Shown here: piece by piece, positions 29,897 to 42,870 of the stretch
Layout of the letters: each line of letters begins with the position of its first letter
Numbering within the stretch: the first letter of the stretch is position 1
Assembly: GCF_900111445.1 (NCBI RefSeq)
Contig: NZ_FOHE01000023.1
Coordinates: forward strand, 1-57,296
DNA length: 57,296 nucleotides
Direction of reading: 5' to 3'
DNA from: Oceanobacillus limi
GTDB lineage: Bacteria > Bacillota > Bacilli > Bacillales > Amphibacillaceae
The notes under the pieces: generated by a model
Told to the model about the DNA's origin: nothing
Databases searched by the model: none
What the model saw: the letters and a program-made list of their open reading frames with translations, nothing else
Made by a program: the position numbers and the translations under genes

Positions 29897-30003
29897 TTCG
29901 CGAAAGCTTTGTTTTTGCCCAAAGATGAACCGCCTGGATGTGTGGGTTTACAACAAGGGCTTGCTAATTAATAGTTTATCAACGAGAAGGGAGGAACATA
30001 AAA

Positions 30004-30417
30004 ATGCCTACAATTAACCAACTAGTACGCAAAGGTCGCGTAAGTAAAGGGAAAAAATCAGATTCACCAGCACTTAACAAAGGGTACAATAGCTTTAAGA
30101 AGTCATTAACTGACGAAAGCTCACCACAAAAACGTGGAGTATGTACTCGTGTTGGAACACTAACACCTAAGAAACCGAACTCTGCACTTCGTAAATATGC
30201 ACGTGTTCGTTTGTCTAACAACATGGAGGTAACTGCATATATCCCAGGAATTGGACACAACCTACAAGAACACAGTGTTGTTTTGATTCGCGGTGGTCGT
30301 GTAAAAGACTTACCAGGGGTTCGTTATCACATTGTACGTGGTGCTCTTGATACTGCAGGAGTAGACGGACGTATGCAAGGACGCTCTAAATACGGAACAA
30401 AACGCCCTAAAAAATAA
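30004..30417 (+). CDS. rpsL: 30S ribosomal protein S12
   Basis: S12 lies at the decoding centre. The 137 residues include [20 protein letters not shown] with the two lysines normally mutated in streptomycin resistance in their wild-type form, and [23 protein letters not shown] lies upstream of ATG 30004. Confidence 0.98.
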   Translation: MPTINQLVRKGRVSKGKKSDSPALNKGYNSFKKSLTDESSPQKRGVCTRVGTLTPKKPNSALRKYARVRLSNNMEVTAYIPGIGHNLQEHSVVLIRGGRVKDLPGVRYHIVRGALDTAGVDGRMQGRSKYGTKRPKK

Positions 30418-30458
30418 GTTATTAGGTTAACATCATAGATAGGAAAGGAGGGGGACAT

Positions 30459-30929
30459 ATGCCACGTAAAGGACCAGTACCTAAGCGCGATGTCTTGCCA
30501 GATCCACTTTATAAATCAAAATTAGTAACTCGCTTGATCAACCAAATTATGATTGATGGTAAACGAGGTAAGGCACAAAAAATTCTTTATAATGCATTTG
30601 AACTTGTTGGAGAAAGAAGCGGACAAAATCCGATGGAAGTTTTTGAACAAGCAATGAAAAATGTAATGCCTGTTCTTGAAGTTCGTGCTAGACGTGTTGG
30701 GGGATCAAACTACCAAGTACCTGTTGAGGTACGCCCTGAACGCCGTCAAGCATTAGGATTACGTTACATTGTTAACTACTCACGTCTACGCGGAGAAAAA
30801 ACAATGGAAGAACGTCTTGCTAATGAAATTCTAGACGCTTCTAACAATACAGGAGCTTCTGTTAAGAAACGTGAAGAAATGCATAAAATGGCTGAAGCGA
30901 ACAAAGCATTCGCTCACTATCGTTGGTAA
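30459..30929 (+). CDS. rpsG: 30S ribosomal protein S7
   Basis: S7 nucleates assembly of the 30S head and contacts E-site tRNA. The 156-residue protein begins [20 protein letters not shown] and ends [12 protein letters not shown], the standard Bacillus form. It follows rpsL by 41 bases with AAAGGAGGGGG and precedes fusA by 42. Confidence 0.98.
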   Translation: MPRKGPVPKRDVLPDPLYKSKLVTRLINQIMIDGKRGKAQKILYNAFELVGERSGQNPMEVFEQAMKNVMPVLEVRARRVGGSNYQVPVEVRPERRQALGLRYIVNYSRLRGEKTMEERLANEILDASNNTGASVKKREEMHKMAEANKAFAHYRW

Positions 30930-30971
30930 TAATAACCAAACTAAAGCAATTAACAGGAAGGAGAAGAATAC

Positions 30972-33050
30972 ATGGCTAGAGAGTTCTCCTTGGAAAAGAC
31001 GCGCAATATTGGTATTATGGCTCATATCGACGCAGGTAAAACCACTACTACTGAGCGTATTCTTTTCTACACAGGACGTATTCACAAAATTGGTGAAACA
31101 CATGAAGGTGCTTCACAAATGGACTGGATGGAGCAGGAGCAAGAACGTGGGATCACGATCACATCTGCTGCTACAACAGCTCAATGGAAAAACCATCGTA
31201 TCAACATCATTGATACACCAGGACACGTAGACTTCACTGTAGAAGTTGAACGTTCATTACGTGTACTTGATGGTGCGGTAACTGTTCTTGATGCACAATC
31301 TGGTGTGGAACCACAAACAGAAACTGTATGGCGTCAAGCAACAACTTATGGTGTGCCACGAATTGTATTTATTAATAAAATGGATAAAGTTGGCGCAGAC
31401 TTCTTGTATTCTACAGGAACTTTAAAAGAACGCTTGGGTGCTAATGCACACCCAGTTCAGTTACCAATTGGTGCTGAAGATGAATTTGAAGGTATTATTG
31501 ACCTAATCGACATGGTAGCTTACTACTATGAAGATGACTTAGGTACACGTGCTGAGGCTCGTGAAATACCAGCTGAGTACAAGGATAAAGCTGAAGAACT
31601 TCGTACAGGCTTACTTGAATCAGTATCAGAATTAAACGAAGAGCTAATGATGAAGTATCTTGAAGGAGAAGAAATCTCTAACGATGAACTTAAAAAAGCG
31701 ATTCGTGAAGCTACACTAAATGTTGAATTCTATCCGGTATTTGCTGGATCAGCTTTTAAAAACAAAGGTGTACAATTAATGCTTGATGGTGTTATTGACT
31801 ACTTACCTGCACCAACAGATGTACCTCCAATTGAAGGTATTGTCCCTGGTACTGAGGAAGAAGTTACTCGTCCATCTTCTGATGACGAACCATTCTCTGC
31901 ATTAGCGTTTAAAGTTATGACGGACCCATTTGTTGGTAAGTTAACTTTCTTCCGTGTTTATTCTGGAACATTAGATTCAGGTTCGTACATTAGGAACTCC
32001 GTAAAGGATAAGCGTGAACGTGTTGGACGTATCTTACAGATGCACGCGAATTCTCGTGAGGAAATTTCAAGAGTTTACTCTGGAGAAATTGCTGCTGCTG
32101 TAGGTTTGAAAGACACATCAACTGGGGATACACTATGTGATGAAAAGAATCTTGTAATTCTAGAATCTATGGAATTCCCAGAGCCAGTTATCTCGGTAGC
32201 AATTGAACCAAAAACAAAAGCTGACCAAGACAAAATGGCAATTGCTTTAGGTAAGCTTGCAGAAGAGGATCCAACATTTAGAACTGAAACGAATGCTGAA
32301 ACTGGTCAAACGATCATTTCAGGTATGGGTGAGTTGCACTTAGACATCATCGTAGATCGTCTAAAACGTGAATTCAAAGTAGAAGCTAATGTAGGTGCTC
32401 CTCAGGTTGCGTATCGTGAAACATTCCGAGGCTCTGCTGAAGTCGAAGGTAAATTCGTACGTCAGTCAGGTGGTCGTGGACAATACGGTCACGTTTGGGT
32501 TAAATTTGAGCCTAACGAAGAAGGCGCTGGCTTTGAATTTGAAAATAAAATTGTTGGTGGTGTAGTACCACGTGAATACATCCCATCTGTTGAAGCTGGA
32601 ATTAAAGAAGCTGCAGAAAACGGTGTGTTAGCTGGCTATCCACTAATTGACTTTAAAGCATCACTATATGATGGAAGCTACCACGATGTCGATTCCAATG
32701 AGATGGCGTTTAAAGTTGCTGCATCTATGGCTTTAAAAGCAGCTAAGAACAAGTGTAATCCTGTTATCTTAGAACCAATGATGAGAGTAGAAGTTGTTAT
32801 CCCTGAAGAATACATGGGAGACATCATGGGTGATGTTACTTCACGCCGTGGACGCGTTGAAGGTATGGAAGCTCGTGGACCTGCTCAAGTTGTTAAAGCA
32901 TTTGTACCACTTGCAGAAATGTTTGGGTATGCGACTTCATTACGTTCAAATACGCAAGGTCGTGGACAGTACACAATGCATTTTGATCACTATGCAGAAG
33001 TACCGAAAAGCGTTTCAGAAGAAATTATTAAGAAAAATGCTGGTGAATAA
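30972..33050 (+). CDS. fusA: Elongation factor G
   Basis: EF-G drives translocation and, with RRF, ribosome recycling. The 692-residue GTPase shows G1 [13 protein letters not shown] (near residue 17), switch [11 protein letters not shown] and the NKMD motif, followed by domains II to V ending [23 protein letters not shown] lies before ATG 30972. The tuf promoter begins directly after its stop codon. Confidence 0.98.
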   Translation: MAREFSLEKTRNIGIMAHIDAGKTTTTERILFYTGRIHKIGETHEGASQMDWMEQEQERGITITSAATTAQWKNHRINIIDTPGHVDFTVEVERSLRVLDGAVTVLDAQSGVEPQTETVWRQATTYGVPRIVFINKMDKVGADFLYSTGTLKERLGANAHPVQLPIGAEDEFEGIIDLIDMVAYYYEDDLGTRAEAREIPAEYKDKAEELRTGLLESVSELNEELMMKYLEGEEISNDELKKAIREATLNVEFYPVFAGSAFKNKGVQLMLDGVIDYLPAPTDVPPIEGIVPGTEEEVTRPSSDDEPFSALAFKVMTDPFVGKLTFFRVYSGTLDSGSYIRNSVKDKRERVGRILQMHANSREEISRVYSGEIAAAVGLKDTSTGDTLCDEKNLVILESMEFPEPVISVAIEPKTKADQDKMAIALGKLAEEDPTFRTETNAETGQTIISGMGELHLDIIVDRLKREFKVEANVGAPQVAYRETFRGSAEVEGKFVRQSGGRGQYGHVWVKFEPNEEGAGFEFENKIVGGVVPREYIPSVEAGIKEAAENGVLAGYPLIDFKASLYDGSYHDVDSNEMAFKVAASMALKAAKNKCNPVILEPMMRVEVVIPEEYMGDIMGDVTSRRGRVEGMEARGPAQVVKAFVPLAEMFGYATSLRSNTQGRGQYTMHFDHYAEVPKSVSEEIIKKNAGE

Positions 33051-33079
33051 TTGATTTTTTCGTTATTCTAAAGTATAAC
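33051..33079 (+). promoter_or_regulatory. Probable sigma-A promoter of tuf
   Basis: TTGATT (33051-33056), a 17-base spacer and TATAAC (33074-33079), immediately after the fusA stop. It would give tuf an extra start and a leader of about 95 bases. Confidence 0.55.
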
Positions 33080-33090
33080 TTTTATTGTAG

Positions 33091-33129
33091 GCTAAGAAAT
33101 AACTATATGAGATAAAGTTATTTCTTGGC
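33091..33129 (+). promoter_or_regulatory. Leader hairpin upstream of tuf
   Basis: GCTAAGAAATAACT (33091-33104) pairs with AGTTATTTCTTGGC (33116-33129) in a 14-bp stem with one G-U pair and an 11-base loop. No T run follows, so it is not an intrinsic terminator. Its position is just after the predicted tuf transcription start, so stabilisation or processing of tuf mRNA is possible. Confidence 0.55.
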
Positions 33130-33179
33130 TGTAAATATACTTAAAAATACACTTTGATCTATTTAAGGAGGAACTATAA

Positions 33180-34370
33180 ATGGCTAAAGAAAAGTTTGAT
33201 CGCTCGAAAAGTCACGTGAACATTGGAACAATTGGACACGTTGACCATGGTAAAACTACACTAACTGCTGCAATCACAACTACATTGCACAAAAAATCTG
33301 GTAAAGGTACTGCGATGGCATATGACCAAATCGATGGTGCTCCAGAAGAAAAAGAACGTGGAATTACAATTGCAACTTCTCACGTTGAGTATGAAACTGA
33401 CACTCGTCACTATGCACACGTTGACTGCCCAGGACACGCTGACTATGTTAAAAACATGATCACTGGTGCTGCACAAATGGATGGAGCTATCTTAGTAGTA
33501 TCTGCTGCAGATGGTCCAATGCCACAAACTCGTGAGCATATCTTACTTTCTCGTAACGTTGGAGTACCTTCAATCGTAGTATTCCTAAACAAAGTAGATA
33601 TGGTTGATGACGAAGAATTATTAGAACTAGTTGAAATGGAAGTACGTGACCTTCTATCTGAGTACGACTTCCCTGGTGATGACGTACCAGTAATCAAAGG
33701 TTCTGCTCTTAAAGCTCTTGAAGGTGACGCTGACTATGAAGCTAAAATCTTTGAACTTATGGATGCAGTAGATGAGTATGTTCCAACTCCAGAACGTGAT
33801 ACTGATAAACCATTCATGATGCCAGTAGAGGATGTATTCTCAATCACTGGACGTGGTACAGTTGCTACTGGACGTGTTGAGCGTGGAGAAGTACGTGTTG
33901 GTGATGAAGTAGAAATTATCGGTCTTGCTGATGAAGCTTCTAAAACAACTGTAACAGGTGTTGAAATGTTCCGTAAGCTTCTTGACTATGCAGAAGCTGG
34001 AGACAACATTGGTGCACTTCTTCGTGGTGTTTCTCGTGAAGATATCAACCGCGGACAAGTATTAGCTAAACCAGGTTCAATTACACCACATACAAACTTC
34101 AAAGCTGAAGTTTATGTATTATCAAAAGAAGAAGGTGGACGTCATACTCCATTCTTCGCAAACTATCGTCCTCAGTTCTACTTCCGTACTACTGATGTAA
34201 CTGGAGTTATCCAACTTCCAGAAGGAGTAGAAATGGTAATGCCTGGCGATAACATCGAAATGGATGTTGAGCTAATCTCAAAAATCGCTATTGAAGATGG
34301 TACTCGTTTCTCTATCCGTGAGGGTGGACGTACTGTTGGATCTGGTGTTGTAACTTCAATCTCTAAATAA
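33180..34370 (+). CDS. tuf: Elongation factor Tu
   Basis: EF-Tu brings aminoacyl-tRNA to the ribosome. The 396 residues include G1 [10 protein letters not shown] (near 19), switch [25 protein letters not shown] and domains 2 and 3. AAGGAGGAA precedes ATG 33180. It is followed by a terminator that ends this transcription unit. Confidence 0.98.
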   Translation: MAKEKFDRSKSHVNIGTIGHVDHGKTTLTAAITTTLHKKSGKGTAMAYDQIDGAPEEKERGITIATSHVEYETDTRHYAHVDCPGHADYVKNMITGAAQMDGAILVVSAADGPMPQTREHILLSRNVGVPSIVVFLNKVDMVDDEELLELVEMEVRDLLSEYDFPGDDVPVIKGSALKALEGDADYEAKIFELMDAVDEYVPTPERDTDKPFMMPVEDVFSITGRGTVATGRVERGEVRVGDEVEIIGLADEASKTTVTGVEMFRKLLDYAEAGDNIGALLRGVSREDINRGQVLAKPGSITPHTNFKAEVYVLSKEEGGRHTPFFANYRPQFYFRTTDVTGVIQLPEGVEMVMPGDNIEMDVELISKIAIEDGTRFSIREGGRTVGSGVVTSISK

Positions 34371-34384
34371 TAGTATTGAAATAG

Positions 34385-34425
34385 AAAGGCAAGTTGCTTT
34401 AATAGCAGCTTGTCTTTTATTTTTA
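34385..34425 (+). terminator. Terminator after tuf
   Basis: AAAGGCAAGTTGCT (34385-34398) pairs with AGCAGCTTGTCTTT (34404-34417) with two G-U pairs and a TTAAT loop, followed by a T-rich run. Confidence 0.9.
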
Positions 34426-34632
34426 ATTGAAGATCCCTTAGATGGAATGTTGTTTTTGAATAGCAATTTTACTTCGTACTATGTAGTCATATGACGTAAG
34501 TTTTATACCATGCTGTCTATCAATTTCTAAATGACAGTGTTAGAATTGTTAGCCTGTGTCCCATTTGATAAGAAAACTATTGGATAAAATGGTTAGAACC
34601 AAAGTTTCCCAATAAAAAAAATCTATGAACCC
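34426..34632. other. Spacer between the tuf terminator and the S10 promoters
   Basis: An AT-rich stretch without a gene that I could support. With the promoter and leader parts that follow, the gene-free region runs from 34371 to 34861. Confidence 0.5.
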
Positions 34633-34661
34633 TTGCAATCACTAGAAATAGCAAGTATAAT
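34633..34661 (+). promoter_or_regulatory. S10 operon promoter P1 (sigma-A)
   Basis: TTGCAA (34633-34638), a 17-base spacer and a perfect TATAAT (34656-34661). Confidence 0.8.
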
Positions 34662-34702
34662 ACATAGATGTGCAACAAATAGATTTCCCATTAAAAAAAG
34701 GG

Positions 34703-34731
34703 TTGCATTGACCAGTTATATTCTATATAAT
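34703..34731 (+). promoter_or_regulatory. S10 operon promoter P2 (sigma-A)
   Basis: TTGCAT (34703-34708), a 17-base spacer and a perfect TATAAT (34726-34731), 70 bases downstream of P1. The two together suit a very strongly expressed operon. Confidence 0.8.
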
Positions 34732-34770
34732 ATTAATGTTGGTCATTTAAGGCGATGAAATGAAAGGTTG

Positions 34771-34808
34771 TTGGCACACCCGGCCCCTTTGCCATGGCGG
34801 GTTGTCAA
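34771..34808 (+). promoter_or_regulatory. S10 operon leader hairpin
   Basis: TTGGCACACCCG (34771-34782) pairs with CGGGTTGTCAA (34798-34808), with one bulged C and one G-U pair; the loop can form an inner GGC/GCC pairing. It lies between P2 and rpsJ and has no terminator tail. Its role is unknown; control by a ribosomal protein of the operon is only a guess. Confidence 0.5.
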
Positions 34809-34858
34809 GGAATTTTCATGGAGTATGTCTATTAAAAAATGGGCGAAAAGGAGGGTAA

Positions 34859-35170
<312 letters not shown>

Positions 35171-35200
35171 TTAATGTTTTATTAATAGGAGGTGTAACGG

Positions 35201-35830
35201 ATGACGAAAGGAATCTTAGGTCGTAAAATCGGCATGACTCAGTTGTTCTCTGATAACGGAGAATTAGTCCCTGTGACAGTTATTCAAGCTGAGCCAAACG
35301 TAGTATTGCAGAAGAAAACATTAGAAAATGATGGTTACGAAGCATTACAAATCGGTTTTGCTGATGAAAAGGAATCACGTTCAAACAAAGCGGAAAAAGG
35401 TCATGCTGAAAAAGCAAACACAAACCCTAAGCGCTACGTTCGTGAATTCCGTGACGCGAATCTTGATGAGCATGAAGTTGGTCAAGAAATCAGCGTTGAT
35501 GTTTTTCAAGCAGGCGATAAAGTAGATGTAACAGGAACTTCTAAAGGGAAAGGTTTTCAAGGCTCGATAAAGCGTCATAACCAACAACGCGGACCTATGT
35601 CTCACGGTTCTCACTACCACAGAGGCCCAGGTGCTATGGGAGTAATTGACCCAATGCGTGTATTCCCAGGTAAGAAACTTCCAGGTCATATGGGTTCTGA
35701 ACAAGTTACAATTCAAAACCTTGAAATTGTAAGTGTAGATACAGAGCGTAACCTTTTACTAATCAAAGGTAATGTACCTGGTGCAAAAAAATCATTCGTG
35801 AAAGTTACGAGTGCAATTAAGGCTAACTAA
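35201..35830 (+). CDS. rplC: 50S ribosomal protein L3
   Basis: L3 binds near the peptidyl-transferase centre and begins 50S assembly. The 209 residues start [16 protein letters not shown] and include the extended loop [20 protein letters not shown] that reaches toward the active site. AGGAGGTG lies before ATG 35201. Confidence 0.98.
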   Translation: MTKGILGRKIGMTQLFSDNGELVPVTVIQAEPNVVLQKKTLENDGYEALQIGFADEKESRSNKAEKGHAEKANTNPKRYVREFRDANLDEHEVGQEISVDVFQAGDKVDVTGTSKGKGFQGSIKRHNQQRGPMSHGSHYHRGPGAMGVIDPMRVFPGKKLPGHMGSEQVTIQNLEIVSVDTERNLLLIKGNVPGAKKSFVKVTSAIKAN

Positions 35831-35856
35831 TCATAAACACGAAGGGAGGATATGTC

Positions 35857-36480
35857 ATGCCTAAAGTAGCACTATTTAAACAAGATGGTTCTCAAGCTGG
35901 AGATGTCGTACTTAACGACTCTGTTTTCGGTATTGAGCCAAACACACATGTATTACATGAAGCGGTAGTTATGCAACGTGCATCTTTACGTCAAGGAACA
36001 CACGCTGTGAAAAACCGTTCTGAAGTAAGCGGTGGTGGACGTAAACCATGGCGTCAAAAAGGGACTGGTCGTGCACGTCAAGGTTCAATCCGCTCTCCAC
36101 AATGGGTTGGTGGTGGAACAGTATTCGGTCCAACACCACGTAGTTATAGCTATAAACTACCTAAAAAAGTACGTCGTCTTGCACTTAGATCTGCATTATC
36201 ATCTAAAGTACAAGAGGAAAGCTTAGTTGTTTTAGAAGGTCTTTCATTTGAAGCTCCTAAAACAAAAGAAGTAGTTAACATGCTTGCTGCACTAAATGTA
36301 AATGAAAAAGCATTAATCGTTACGGCTGAAGCTGAAGAGAATGTTGTACGTTCAGCTAATAACCTTCAAGGAGTTAAAGTACTCACTGTAGAAGAGGTTA
36401 ACGTATTAGATTTGCTTACGCATGACAAGTTGATCTTAACAAAAGATGCAGCTGAAAAAGCAGGGGAGGTGCTTGCATAA
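35857..36480 (+). CDS. rplD: 50S ribosomal protein L4
   Basis: L4 lines the exit tunnel; in some bacteria it also regulates the S10 operon. The 207 residues include the tunnel loop [20 protein letters not shown] with wild-type Lys and Gly at the macrolide-resistance positions. Its stop overlaps the rplW start by one base (TAATG). Confidence 0.98.
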   Translation: MPKVALFKQDGSQAGDVVLNDSVFGIEPNTHVLHEAVVMQRASLRQGTHAVKNRSEVSGGGRKPWRQKGTGRARQGSIRSPQWVGGGTVFGPTPRSYSYKLPKKVRRLALRSALSSKVQEESLVVLEGLSFEAPKTKEVVNMLAALNVNEKALIVTAEAEENVVRSANNLQGVKVLTVEEVNVLDLLTHDKLILTKDAAEKAGEVLA

Positions 36481-36767
36481 TGACTGATGCACGTGATATC
36501 ATTAAGCGCCCTGTCATTACAGAGAATTCTGCTGATTTAATGGCAGAGAAGAAATATACGTTCGAAGTAAGTACAAAAGCAAACAAAACTCAAATCAAAG
36601 ATGCTGTTGAAGAAATCTTTGGTGTTAAAGTTGAAAAAGTTAACACGATGAACCTAAAAGGTAAATTCAAGCGAATGGGTCGTTACGGAGGTTTCCGCCC
36701 AAATCGCAAAAAAGCTATTGTTCAGCTTTCAGAAGATAGTAAAGAACTAGACTTCTTTGAAGCTTAA
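36480..36767 (+). CDS. rplW: 50S ribosomal protein L23
   Basis: L23 stands at the tunnel exit and docks trigger factor and SRP. The 95-residue protein includes [20 protein letters not shown] and [20 protein letters not shown]. It is translationally coupled to rplD; the ribosome binding site AGGGGAGGTG is inside rplD. Confidence 0.97.
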   Translation: MTDARDIIKRPVITENSADLMAEKKYTFEVSTKANKTQIKDAVEEIFGVKVEKVNTMNLKGKFKRMGRYGGFRPNRKKAIVQLSEDSKELDFFEA

Positions 36768-36796
36768 GAAAAAGTTATGTGAAGGAGGGAAAAAAG

Positions 36797-37627
36797 ATGG
36801 CGATTAAAAAGTTCAAACCTACCTCAAATGGTAGACGTAATATGTCTGTATCTGATTTCGCTGAAATTACTACGGACACTCCGGAAAAATCCCTTTTAGC
36901 TCCACTTTCTAAACGTGGTGGACGTAACAACCAAGGGAAGTTAACGGTTCGTCATCAAGGTGGCGGTCACAAACGTCAATACCGCATTATTGACTTTAAA
37001 CGCGATAAAGATGGAATACCAGGACGCGTTGCTACGATCGAATACGATCCAAACCGTACTGCTAACATTGCGTTAATTAACTATGTAGATGGTGAAAAAC
37101 GTTACATTCTTGCACCAAAAGGATTGAAAGTTGGTCAAGAAATCGAATCTGGTGAAAAAGCAGATATTAAATTAGGTAATACACTACCACTTGCAAACAT
37201 TCCGGTAGGTACAATTATTCACAACATCGAATTAAAGCCTGGTAATGGAGGACAACTTGCTCGTTCTGCAGGTGCAGAGGCACAAATTCTTGGTCGTGAA
37301 GAAAAATATACACTTGTACGTTTAGCGTCTGGAGAAGTTCGTTTAATCTTATCAACTTGCCGCGCAACTATTGGTCAAGTAGGTAATATCGAACATGAAC
37401 TTATCCGTGTTGGTAAAGCAGGACGTTCTCGTTGGAAAGGTATCCGCCCAACTGTTCGTGGTTCTGTAATGAACCCTAATGATCACCCACACGGTGGTGG
37501 TGAAGGACGTGCACCAATCGGACGTAAATCACCTATGTCACCATGGGGCAAACCAACTCTTGGTTACAAAACGCGTAAACGTAATAAATCTACGGATAAA
37601 TTTATTGTTCGTAAGCGTAAAAAATAA
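36797..37627 (+). CDS. rplB: 50S ribosomal protein L2
   Basis: L2 is a core 50S protein required for subunit joining and peptidyl transfer. The 276 residues end with the conserved [17 protein letters not shown] block and a basic tail. ATG 36797 ([16 protein letters not shown]) follows GGAGGGAAAAAAG; the open frame from 36779 adds six residues not found in the family. Confidence 0.98.
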   Translation: MAIKKFKPTSNGRRNMSVSDFAEITTDTPEKSLLAPLSKRGGRNNQGKLTVRHQGGGHKRQYRIIDFKRDKDGIPGRVATIEYDPNRTANIALINYVDGEKRYILAPKGLKVGQEIESGEKADIKLGNTLPLANIPVGTIIHNIELKPGNGGQLARSAGAEAQILGREEKYTLVRLASGEVRLILSTCRATIGQVGNIEHELIRVGKAGRSRWKGIRPTVRGSVMNPNDHPHGGGEGRAPIGRKSPMSPWGKPTLGYKTRKRNKSTDKFIVRKRKK

Positions 37628-37684
37628 TCGAAATATCGAATGGACGCTTAGTCCTGTCTCTTAACTCTGAAAGGAGGTTTATCC

Positions 37685-37963
37685 ATGGGTCGTAGCTTGA
37701 AAAAAGGACCTTTCGCTGATGATCATCTTATGAAAAAGATTGATCAACTAAACGAAACTGACAAGAAACAAGTTATTAAAACTTGGTCTCGTCGTTCAAC
37801 AATTTTCCCAACTTTCGTAGGTCATACAATCGCAGTATATGATGGTCGTAAACATGTACCGGTTTATGTTACTGAAGACATGGTTGGACATAAATTAGGT
37901 GAGTTCGCGCCAACCCGTACGTACAAAGGGCACGCTGCCGATGATAAGAAAACAAAACGCTAA
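37685..37963 (+). CDS. rpsS: 30S ribosomal protein S19
   Basis: S19 is in the 30S head and contacts S13 and A-site tRNA. The 92-residue protein starts [20 protein letters not shown] and ends with the conserved [26 protein letters not shown] precedes ATG 37685. Confidence 0.98.
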   Translation: MGRSLKKGPFADDHLMKKIDQLNETDKKQVIKTWSRRSTIFPTFVGHTIAVYDGRKHVPVYVTEDMVGHKLGEFAPTRTYKGHAADDKKTKR

Positions 37964-37981
37964 TGAGAGGAGGCACTCAAT

Positions 37982-38323
37982 ATGCAAGCTAAAGCCGTAG
38001 CGAAGTCAGTTCGCATTGCTCCTCGTAAAGTACGATTAGTCGTTGATTTAATTCGAGGAAAAAATGTTGGTGAAGCAATTGCAATTTTACGCCACACACA
38101 ACGCGGTGCTTCTCCAGTCGTAGAAAAAGTATTAAATTCTGCTGTTGCCAATGCAGAACATAACTACGAAATGGATCCTGATAATCTAGTGATTTCAGAA
38201 GCATATGTAAATGAAGGTGCTACATTGAAACGTTTCCGTCCACGCGCTCAAGGACGTGCAAGCAGAATAAACAAGCGCACAAGCCACATTACAGTAGTGG
38301 TAACAGAAAAGAAGGAGGGATAG
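37982..38323 (+). CDS. rplV: 50S ribosomal protein L22
   Basis: L22 spans the 50S body and its beta-hairpin lines the exit tunnel. The 113 residues include the hairpin tip [18 protein letters not shown] in wild-type form at the macrolide-resistance region. It begins 18 bases after rpsS with GAGGAGG. Confidence 0.98.
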   Translation: MQAKAVAKSVRIAPRKVRLVVDLIRGKNVGEAIAILRHTQRGASPVVEKVLNSAVANAEHNYEMDPDNLVISEAYVNEGATLKRFRPRAQGRASRINKRTSHITVVVTEKKEG

Positions 38324-38326
38324 TCA

Positions 38327-38968
38327 GTGGGTCAAAAAGTAAATCCAACAGGTCTTCGAGTTGGTATCATTAAAGACTGGGAGTCAAAATGGTACGCTGG
38401 GAAAGACTATGCAGACTTACTACACGAAGATATTAAAATCAGAGAATATCTTGAAAACCGTTTAAAAACAGCTGCTGTTTCTTCTATTGAAATTGAACGT
38501 GCAGCAAACCGTGTAAACATCACTATTCATACTGGTAAACCTGGTATGGTTATTGGTAAAGGCGGTTCTGAAGTAGAAGCTCTACGTAAATCATTAAATA
38601 GCTTGACTGGCAAACGTGTTCACATTAATATCGTTGAAATCAAGAAAGTTGATCTTGATGCAGCGTTAGTTGCAGACAATATTGCTCGTCAATTAGAAAA
38701 CCGTATTTCATTCCGTCGTGCGCAAAAGCAAGCAATTCAACGTGCAATGCGCGCTGGTGCGAAAGGTATTAAAACTCAAGTTTCCGGACGTCTTGGTGGA
38801 GCAGATATCGCTCGTGCGGAACATTATAGTGAAGGAACAGTACCACTACACACTTTACGTGCAGATATTGATTATGCACATGCTGAAGCAGACACAACTT
38901 ATGGTAAATTAGGTGTCAAAGTGTGGATTTATCGTGGAGAAGTCCTTCCAACTAAAAACAACAATTAA
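38327..38968 (+). CDS. rpsC: 30S ribosomal protein S3
   Basis: S3 lines the mRNA entry tunnel and has helicase activity with S4. The 213-residue protein shows the KH domain block [20 protein letters not shown] and the C-terminal domain. It starts with GTG at 38327 ([13 protein letters not shown]), three bases after the rplV stop, with AAGGAGGG upstream. Confidence 0.98.
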   Translation: MGQKVNPTGLRVGIIKDWESKWYAGKDYADLLHEDIKIREYLENRLKTAAVSSIEIERAANRVNITIHTGKPGMVIGKGGSEVEALRKSLNSLTGKRVHINIVEIKKVDLDAALVADNIARQLENRISFRRAQKQAIQRAMRAGAKGIKTQVSGRLGGADIARAEHYSEGTVPLHTLRADIDYAHAEADTTYGKLGVKVWIYRGEVLPTKNNN

Positions 38969-39611
<643 letters not shown>

Positions 39612-39634
39612 TAATGAGAGGAGGTTAGCCTCAA

Positions 39635-39898
39635 ATGACAGAACGTAATGATCGTAAAGTATACACAGGCCGTGTCGTTTCAGATAAAATGGATAAAACT
39701 ATCACTGTATTAGTTGAAACGTATAAATTCCATAAATTATATGGTAAACGTGTTAAGTATTCTAAGAAATTTAAAGCTCATGATGAAAACAACCAAGCTA
39801 AAACTGGTGATGTTGTTCGCATTATGGAAACTCGTCCGCTATCAGCAACTAAGCGTTTCCGTCTAGTTGAAGTCGTTGAAGAAGCGGTAATTATATAA
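39635..39898 (+). CDS. rpsQ: 30S ribosomal protein S17
   Basis: S17 is a primary 16S rRNA binder. The 87-residue OB-fold protein includes [20 protein letters not shown] and [29 protein letters not shown] precedes ATG 39635. Confidence 0.97.
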   Translation: MTERNDRKVYTGRVVSDKMDKTITVLVETYKFHKLYGKRVKYSKKFKAHDENNQAKTGDVVRIMETRPLSATKRFRLVEVVEEAVII

Positions 39899-39901
39899 TA
39901 A

Positions 39902-40309
<408 letters not shown>

Positions 40310-40367
40310 CATTAAGTAAAACTTCTATAAGCAGTAATGAAAAGCCTTGTAAGGAGGTGCGTAAAGC

Positions 40368-40679
40368 ATGCATGTAAAAAAAGGTGATAAAGTAAAAGTA
40401 ATCTCCGGTAAAGACCGTGGAAAAGAAGGTACAATTTTAGAAGCATATCCAAAAAAGGATCGCGTTCTTGTAGAAGGTATTAACATGGTTAAAAAACACG
40501 CTAAGCCTTCTCAAGAAAATCCACAGGGTGGAATTCTTAACCAGGAAGCTCCGATTCATGTTTCTAATGTAATGCCAGTAGATCCAAAATCCGGTGAACC
40601 AACTCGTGTTGGCTATGAAGAACGTGATGGAAAGAAAGTCCGCATCGCTAAAAAATCCGGTGAAGCATTAGATAAATAA
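40368..40679 (+). CDS. rplX: 50S ribosomal protein L24
   Basis: L24 is an assembly initiator with a KOW motif ([20 protein letters not shown]) at the N terminus. The 103-residue length is normal. AAGGAGGTG precedes ATG 40368. Confidence 0.97.
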   Translation: MHVKKGDKVKVISGKDRGKEGTILEAYPKKDRVLVEGINMVKKHAKPSQENPQGGILNQEAPIHVSNVMPVDPKSGEPTRVGYEERDGKKVRIAKKSGEALDK

Positions 40680-40705
40680 TTTAGCGACGAAAGGAGGGCG
40701 ACATG

Positions 40706-41245
40706 ATGAATGAATTAAAAAACAAATACCAAGATGAAATCGTACCATCTTTAATGAATAAATTTAACTATAAATCAGTTATGCAAGTTCCTGGAGTTGA
40801 AAAAATCGTTATCAACATGGGTGTTGGTGATGCTGTTCAAAACTCTAAGGCACTAGATAATGCAGTCGAAGAACTATCTTTGATTTCTGGTCAAAAACCT
40901 ATGGTTACTCGCGCAAAAAAATCAATTGCAGGATTCCGTCTACGTGAAGGAATGCCGATCGGTGCAAAAGTTACCCTTCGTGGTGAACGTATGTATGAAT
41001 TCTTGCAAAAGCTAATCGCGGTATCACTTCCACGTGTACGTGACTTCCGTGGTATCTCTAAGAAAGCTTTTGATGGTCGTGGTAACTACACACTAGGTGT
41101 AAAAGAACAACTAATTTTCCCAGAAATTAATTATGATAAAGTAAGTAAAATTCGTGGTATGGATATTGTTGTTGTAACAACAGCTAATACTGACGAAGAA
41201 GCACGTGAACTTTTAGCTCAGCTAGGCATGCCTTTCCAAAAATAA
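40706..41245 (+). CDS. rplE: 50S ribosomal protein L5
   Basis: L5 binds 5S rRNA and P-site tRNA. The 179 residues include [20 protein letters not shown] and [20 protein letters not shown]. Of two adjacent ATGs (40703, 40706), the second gives 8 bases to AGGAGG and the B. subtilis length. Confidence 0.97.
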   Translation: MNELKNKYQDEIVPSLMNKFNYKSVMQVPGVEKIVINMGVGDAVQNSKALDNAVEELSLISGQKPMVTRAKKSIAGFRLREGMPIGAKVTLRGERMYEFLQKLIAVSLPRVRDFRGISKKAFDGRGNYTLGVKEQLIFPEINYDKVSKIRGMDIVVVTTANTDEEARELLAQLGMPFQK

Positions 41246-41250
41246 GCTAA

Positions 41251-41460
<210 letters not shown>

Positions 41461-41489
41461 ACCCCGATTTGGGAAGGAGGTAATAAGTA

Positions 41490-41888
41490 ATGGTTATGAC
41501 AGATCCAATCGCAGATATGCTAACTCGTATTCGTAATGCTAACATGGTTAAACATGATAAATTGGAGCTTCCTGCTTCTAAAATGAAAAAAGAGGTTGCA
41601 GATATCCTTAAACGAGAAGGCTTTGTACGTGATTATGAAATTATTGAAGATAACAAACAAGGCGTTCTGCGTATATTCCTTAAGTACGGTGCAAACGAAG
41701 AGCGAGTAATTACAGGAATTAAACGTATCAGTAAACCAGGACTACGTGTTTATGCTAAAGCTGACGAGGTACCTCGTGTACTTAACGGTTTAGGCATAGC
41801 AATCGTATCAACATCTAAAGGAGTACTTTCTGATAAAGAAGCACGCTCTCAAGCTGTTGGTGGCGAAGTTCTTGCTTACGTTTGGTAA
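41490..41888 (+). CDS. rpsH: 30S ribosomal protein S8
   Basis: S8 binds helix 21 of 16S rRNA and in E. coli represses the spc operon. The 132 residues begin [20 protein letters not shown] and end with [12 protein letters not shown] and [16 protein letters not shown] lies 10 bases before ATG 41490. Confidence 0.98.
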   Translation: MVMTDPIADMLTRIRNANMVKHDKLELPASKMKKEVADILKREGFVRDYEIIEDNKQGVLRIFLKYGANEERVITGIKRISKPGLRVYAKADEVPRVLNGLGIAIVSTSKGVLSDKEARSQAVGGEVLAYVW

Positions 41889-41917
41889 TTAACATTTTTT
41901 AGAAGGAGGTGCATGGA

Positions 41918-42454
41918 ATGTCTCGTATAGGACTTAAACCAATTGAAATTCCAAGTGGTGTAGAAGTGAAACTTGATGGAAATACAGTTACTGTTAAAGG
42001 CCCTAAAGGTGAACTAACTAGAAACTTTAGTAGCGAAATGAACATTGTTATCGAAGAGAATGTTGTGACAATTGAACGTCCAAGTGATCATAAGGAACAT
42101 CGTTCATTACATGGAACTACTCGCAGCCTGATCGCAAATATGGTTGAGGGAGTTTCGAAAGGATTTGAAAAGCAACTTGAAATTATCGGTGTTGGTTATC
42201 GTGCACAAAAACAAGGTAATAAAGTTGTAATTAATGCTGGTTACTCACATCCAGTTGAAATTGATCCAATTGAAGGAATTGAAATTGAAATACCTAAAAA
42301 TACAAACGTTGTGGTTAAAGGTATTGATAAAGAGAAAGTTGGAGCCGTTGCTGCAAACATCAGAGCAATTAGACCACCAGAACCTTATAAAGGTAAAGGT
42401 ATTCGTTATGCGGATGAATATGTACGACGTAAAGAAGGTAAAACTGCTAAGTAA
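41918..42454 (+). CDS. rplF: 50S ribosomal protein L6
   Basis: L6 supports the factor-binding site near the sarcin-ricin loop. The 178-residue protein begins [17 protein letters not shown] and has the C-terminal signature [20 protein letters not shown] 41918 lies 8 bases after AGGAGG; the GTG at 41909 overlaps that site. Confidence 0.97.
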   Translation: MSRIGLKPIEIPSGVEVKLDGNTVTVKGPKGELTRNFSSEMNIVIEENVVTIERPSDHKEHRSLHGTTRSLIANMVEGVSKGFEKQLEIIGVGYRAQKQGNKVVINAGYSHPVEIDPIEGIEIEIPKNTNVVVKGIDKEKVGAVAANIRAIRPPEPYKGKGIRYADEYVRRKEGKTAK

Positions 42455-42484
42455 GGCTAGTTAGGCGAGAAAGGAGTGACCTAG

Positions 42485-42847
42485 ATGATCACAAAACCTG
42501 ACAAAAATGTTGCACGTAAAAGAAGACATGCACGTGTTCGTAAAAACCTATTCGGAACTGCGGAGCGTCCTCGTCTAAACGTGTATCGTTCAAACAAACA
42601 CATTTACACACAATTAATTGATGACACTAATGGAACTACATTAGTAAGTGCTTCAACTGTAGATAAAGAACTAAGCGTTGAATCTACTAGTAGTGTGGAA
42701 GCTGCTACAAAAGTCGGCGAATTAGTTGCAAAACGTGCCCTAGATAAAGGCTTCAAATCAGTTGTATTTGATCGCGGAGGGTACCTTTATCATGGACGTA
42801 TAAAAGCATTAGCAGATGCTGCCCGCGAGGCAGGTCTTGAATTTTAA
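42485..42847 (+). CDS. rplR: 50S ribosomal protein L18
   Basis: L18 links 5S rRNA to the 50S subunit. The 120 residues include [20 protein letters not shown] and the C-terminal [20 protein letters not shown] block. GAAAGGAGTGAC lies before ATG 42485. Confidence 0.97.
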   Translation: MITKPDKNVARKRRHARVRKNLFGTAERPRLNVYRSNKHIYTQLIDDTNGTTLVSASTVDKELSVESTSSVEAATKVGELVAKRALDKGFKSVVFDRGGYLYHGRIKALADAAREAGLEF

Positions 42848-42870
42848 TCGATAAAGGAGGGAAACCTTAC

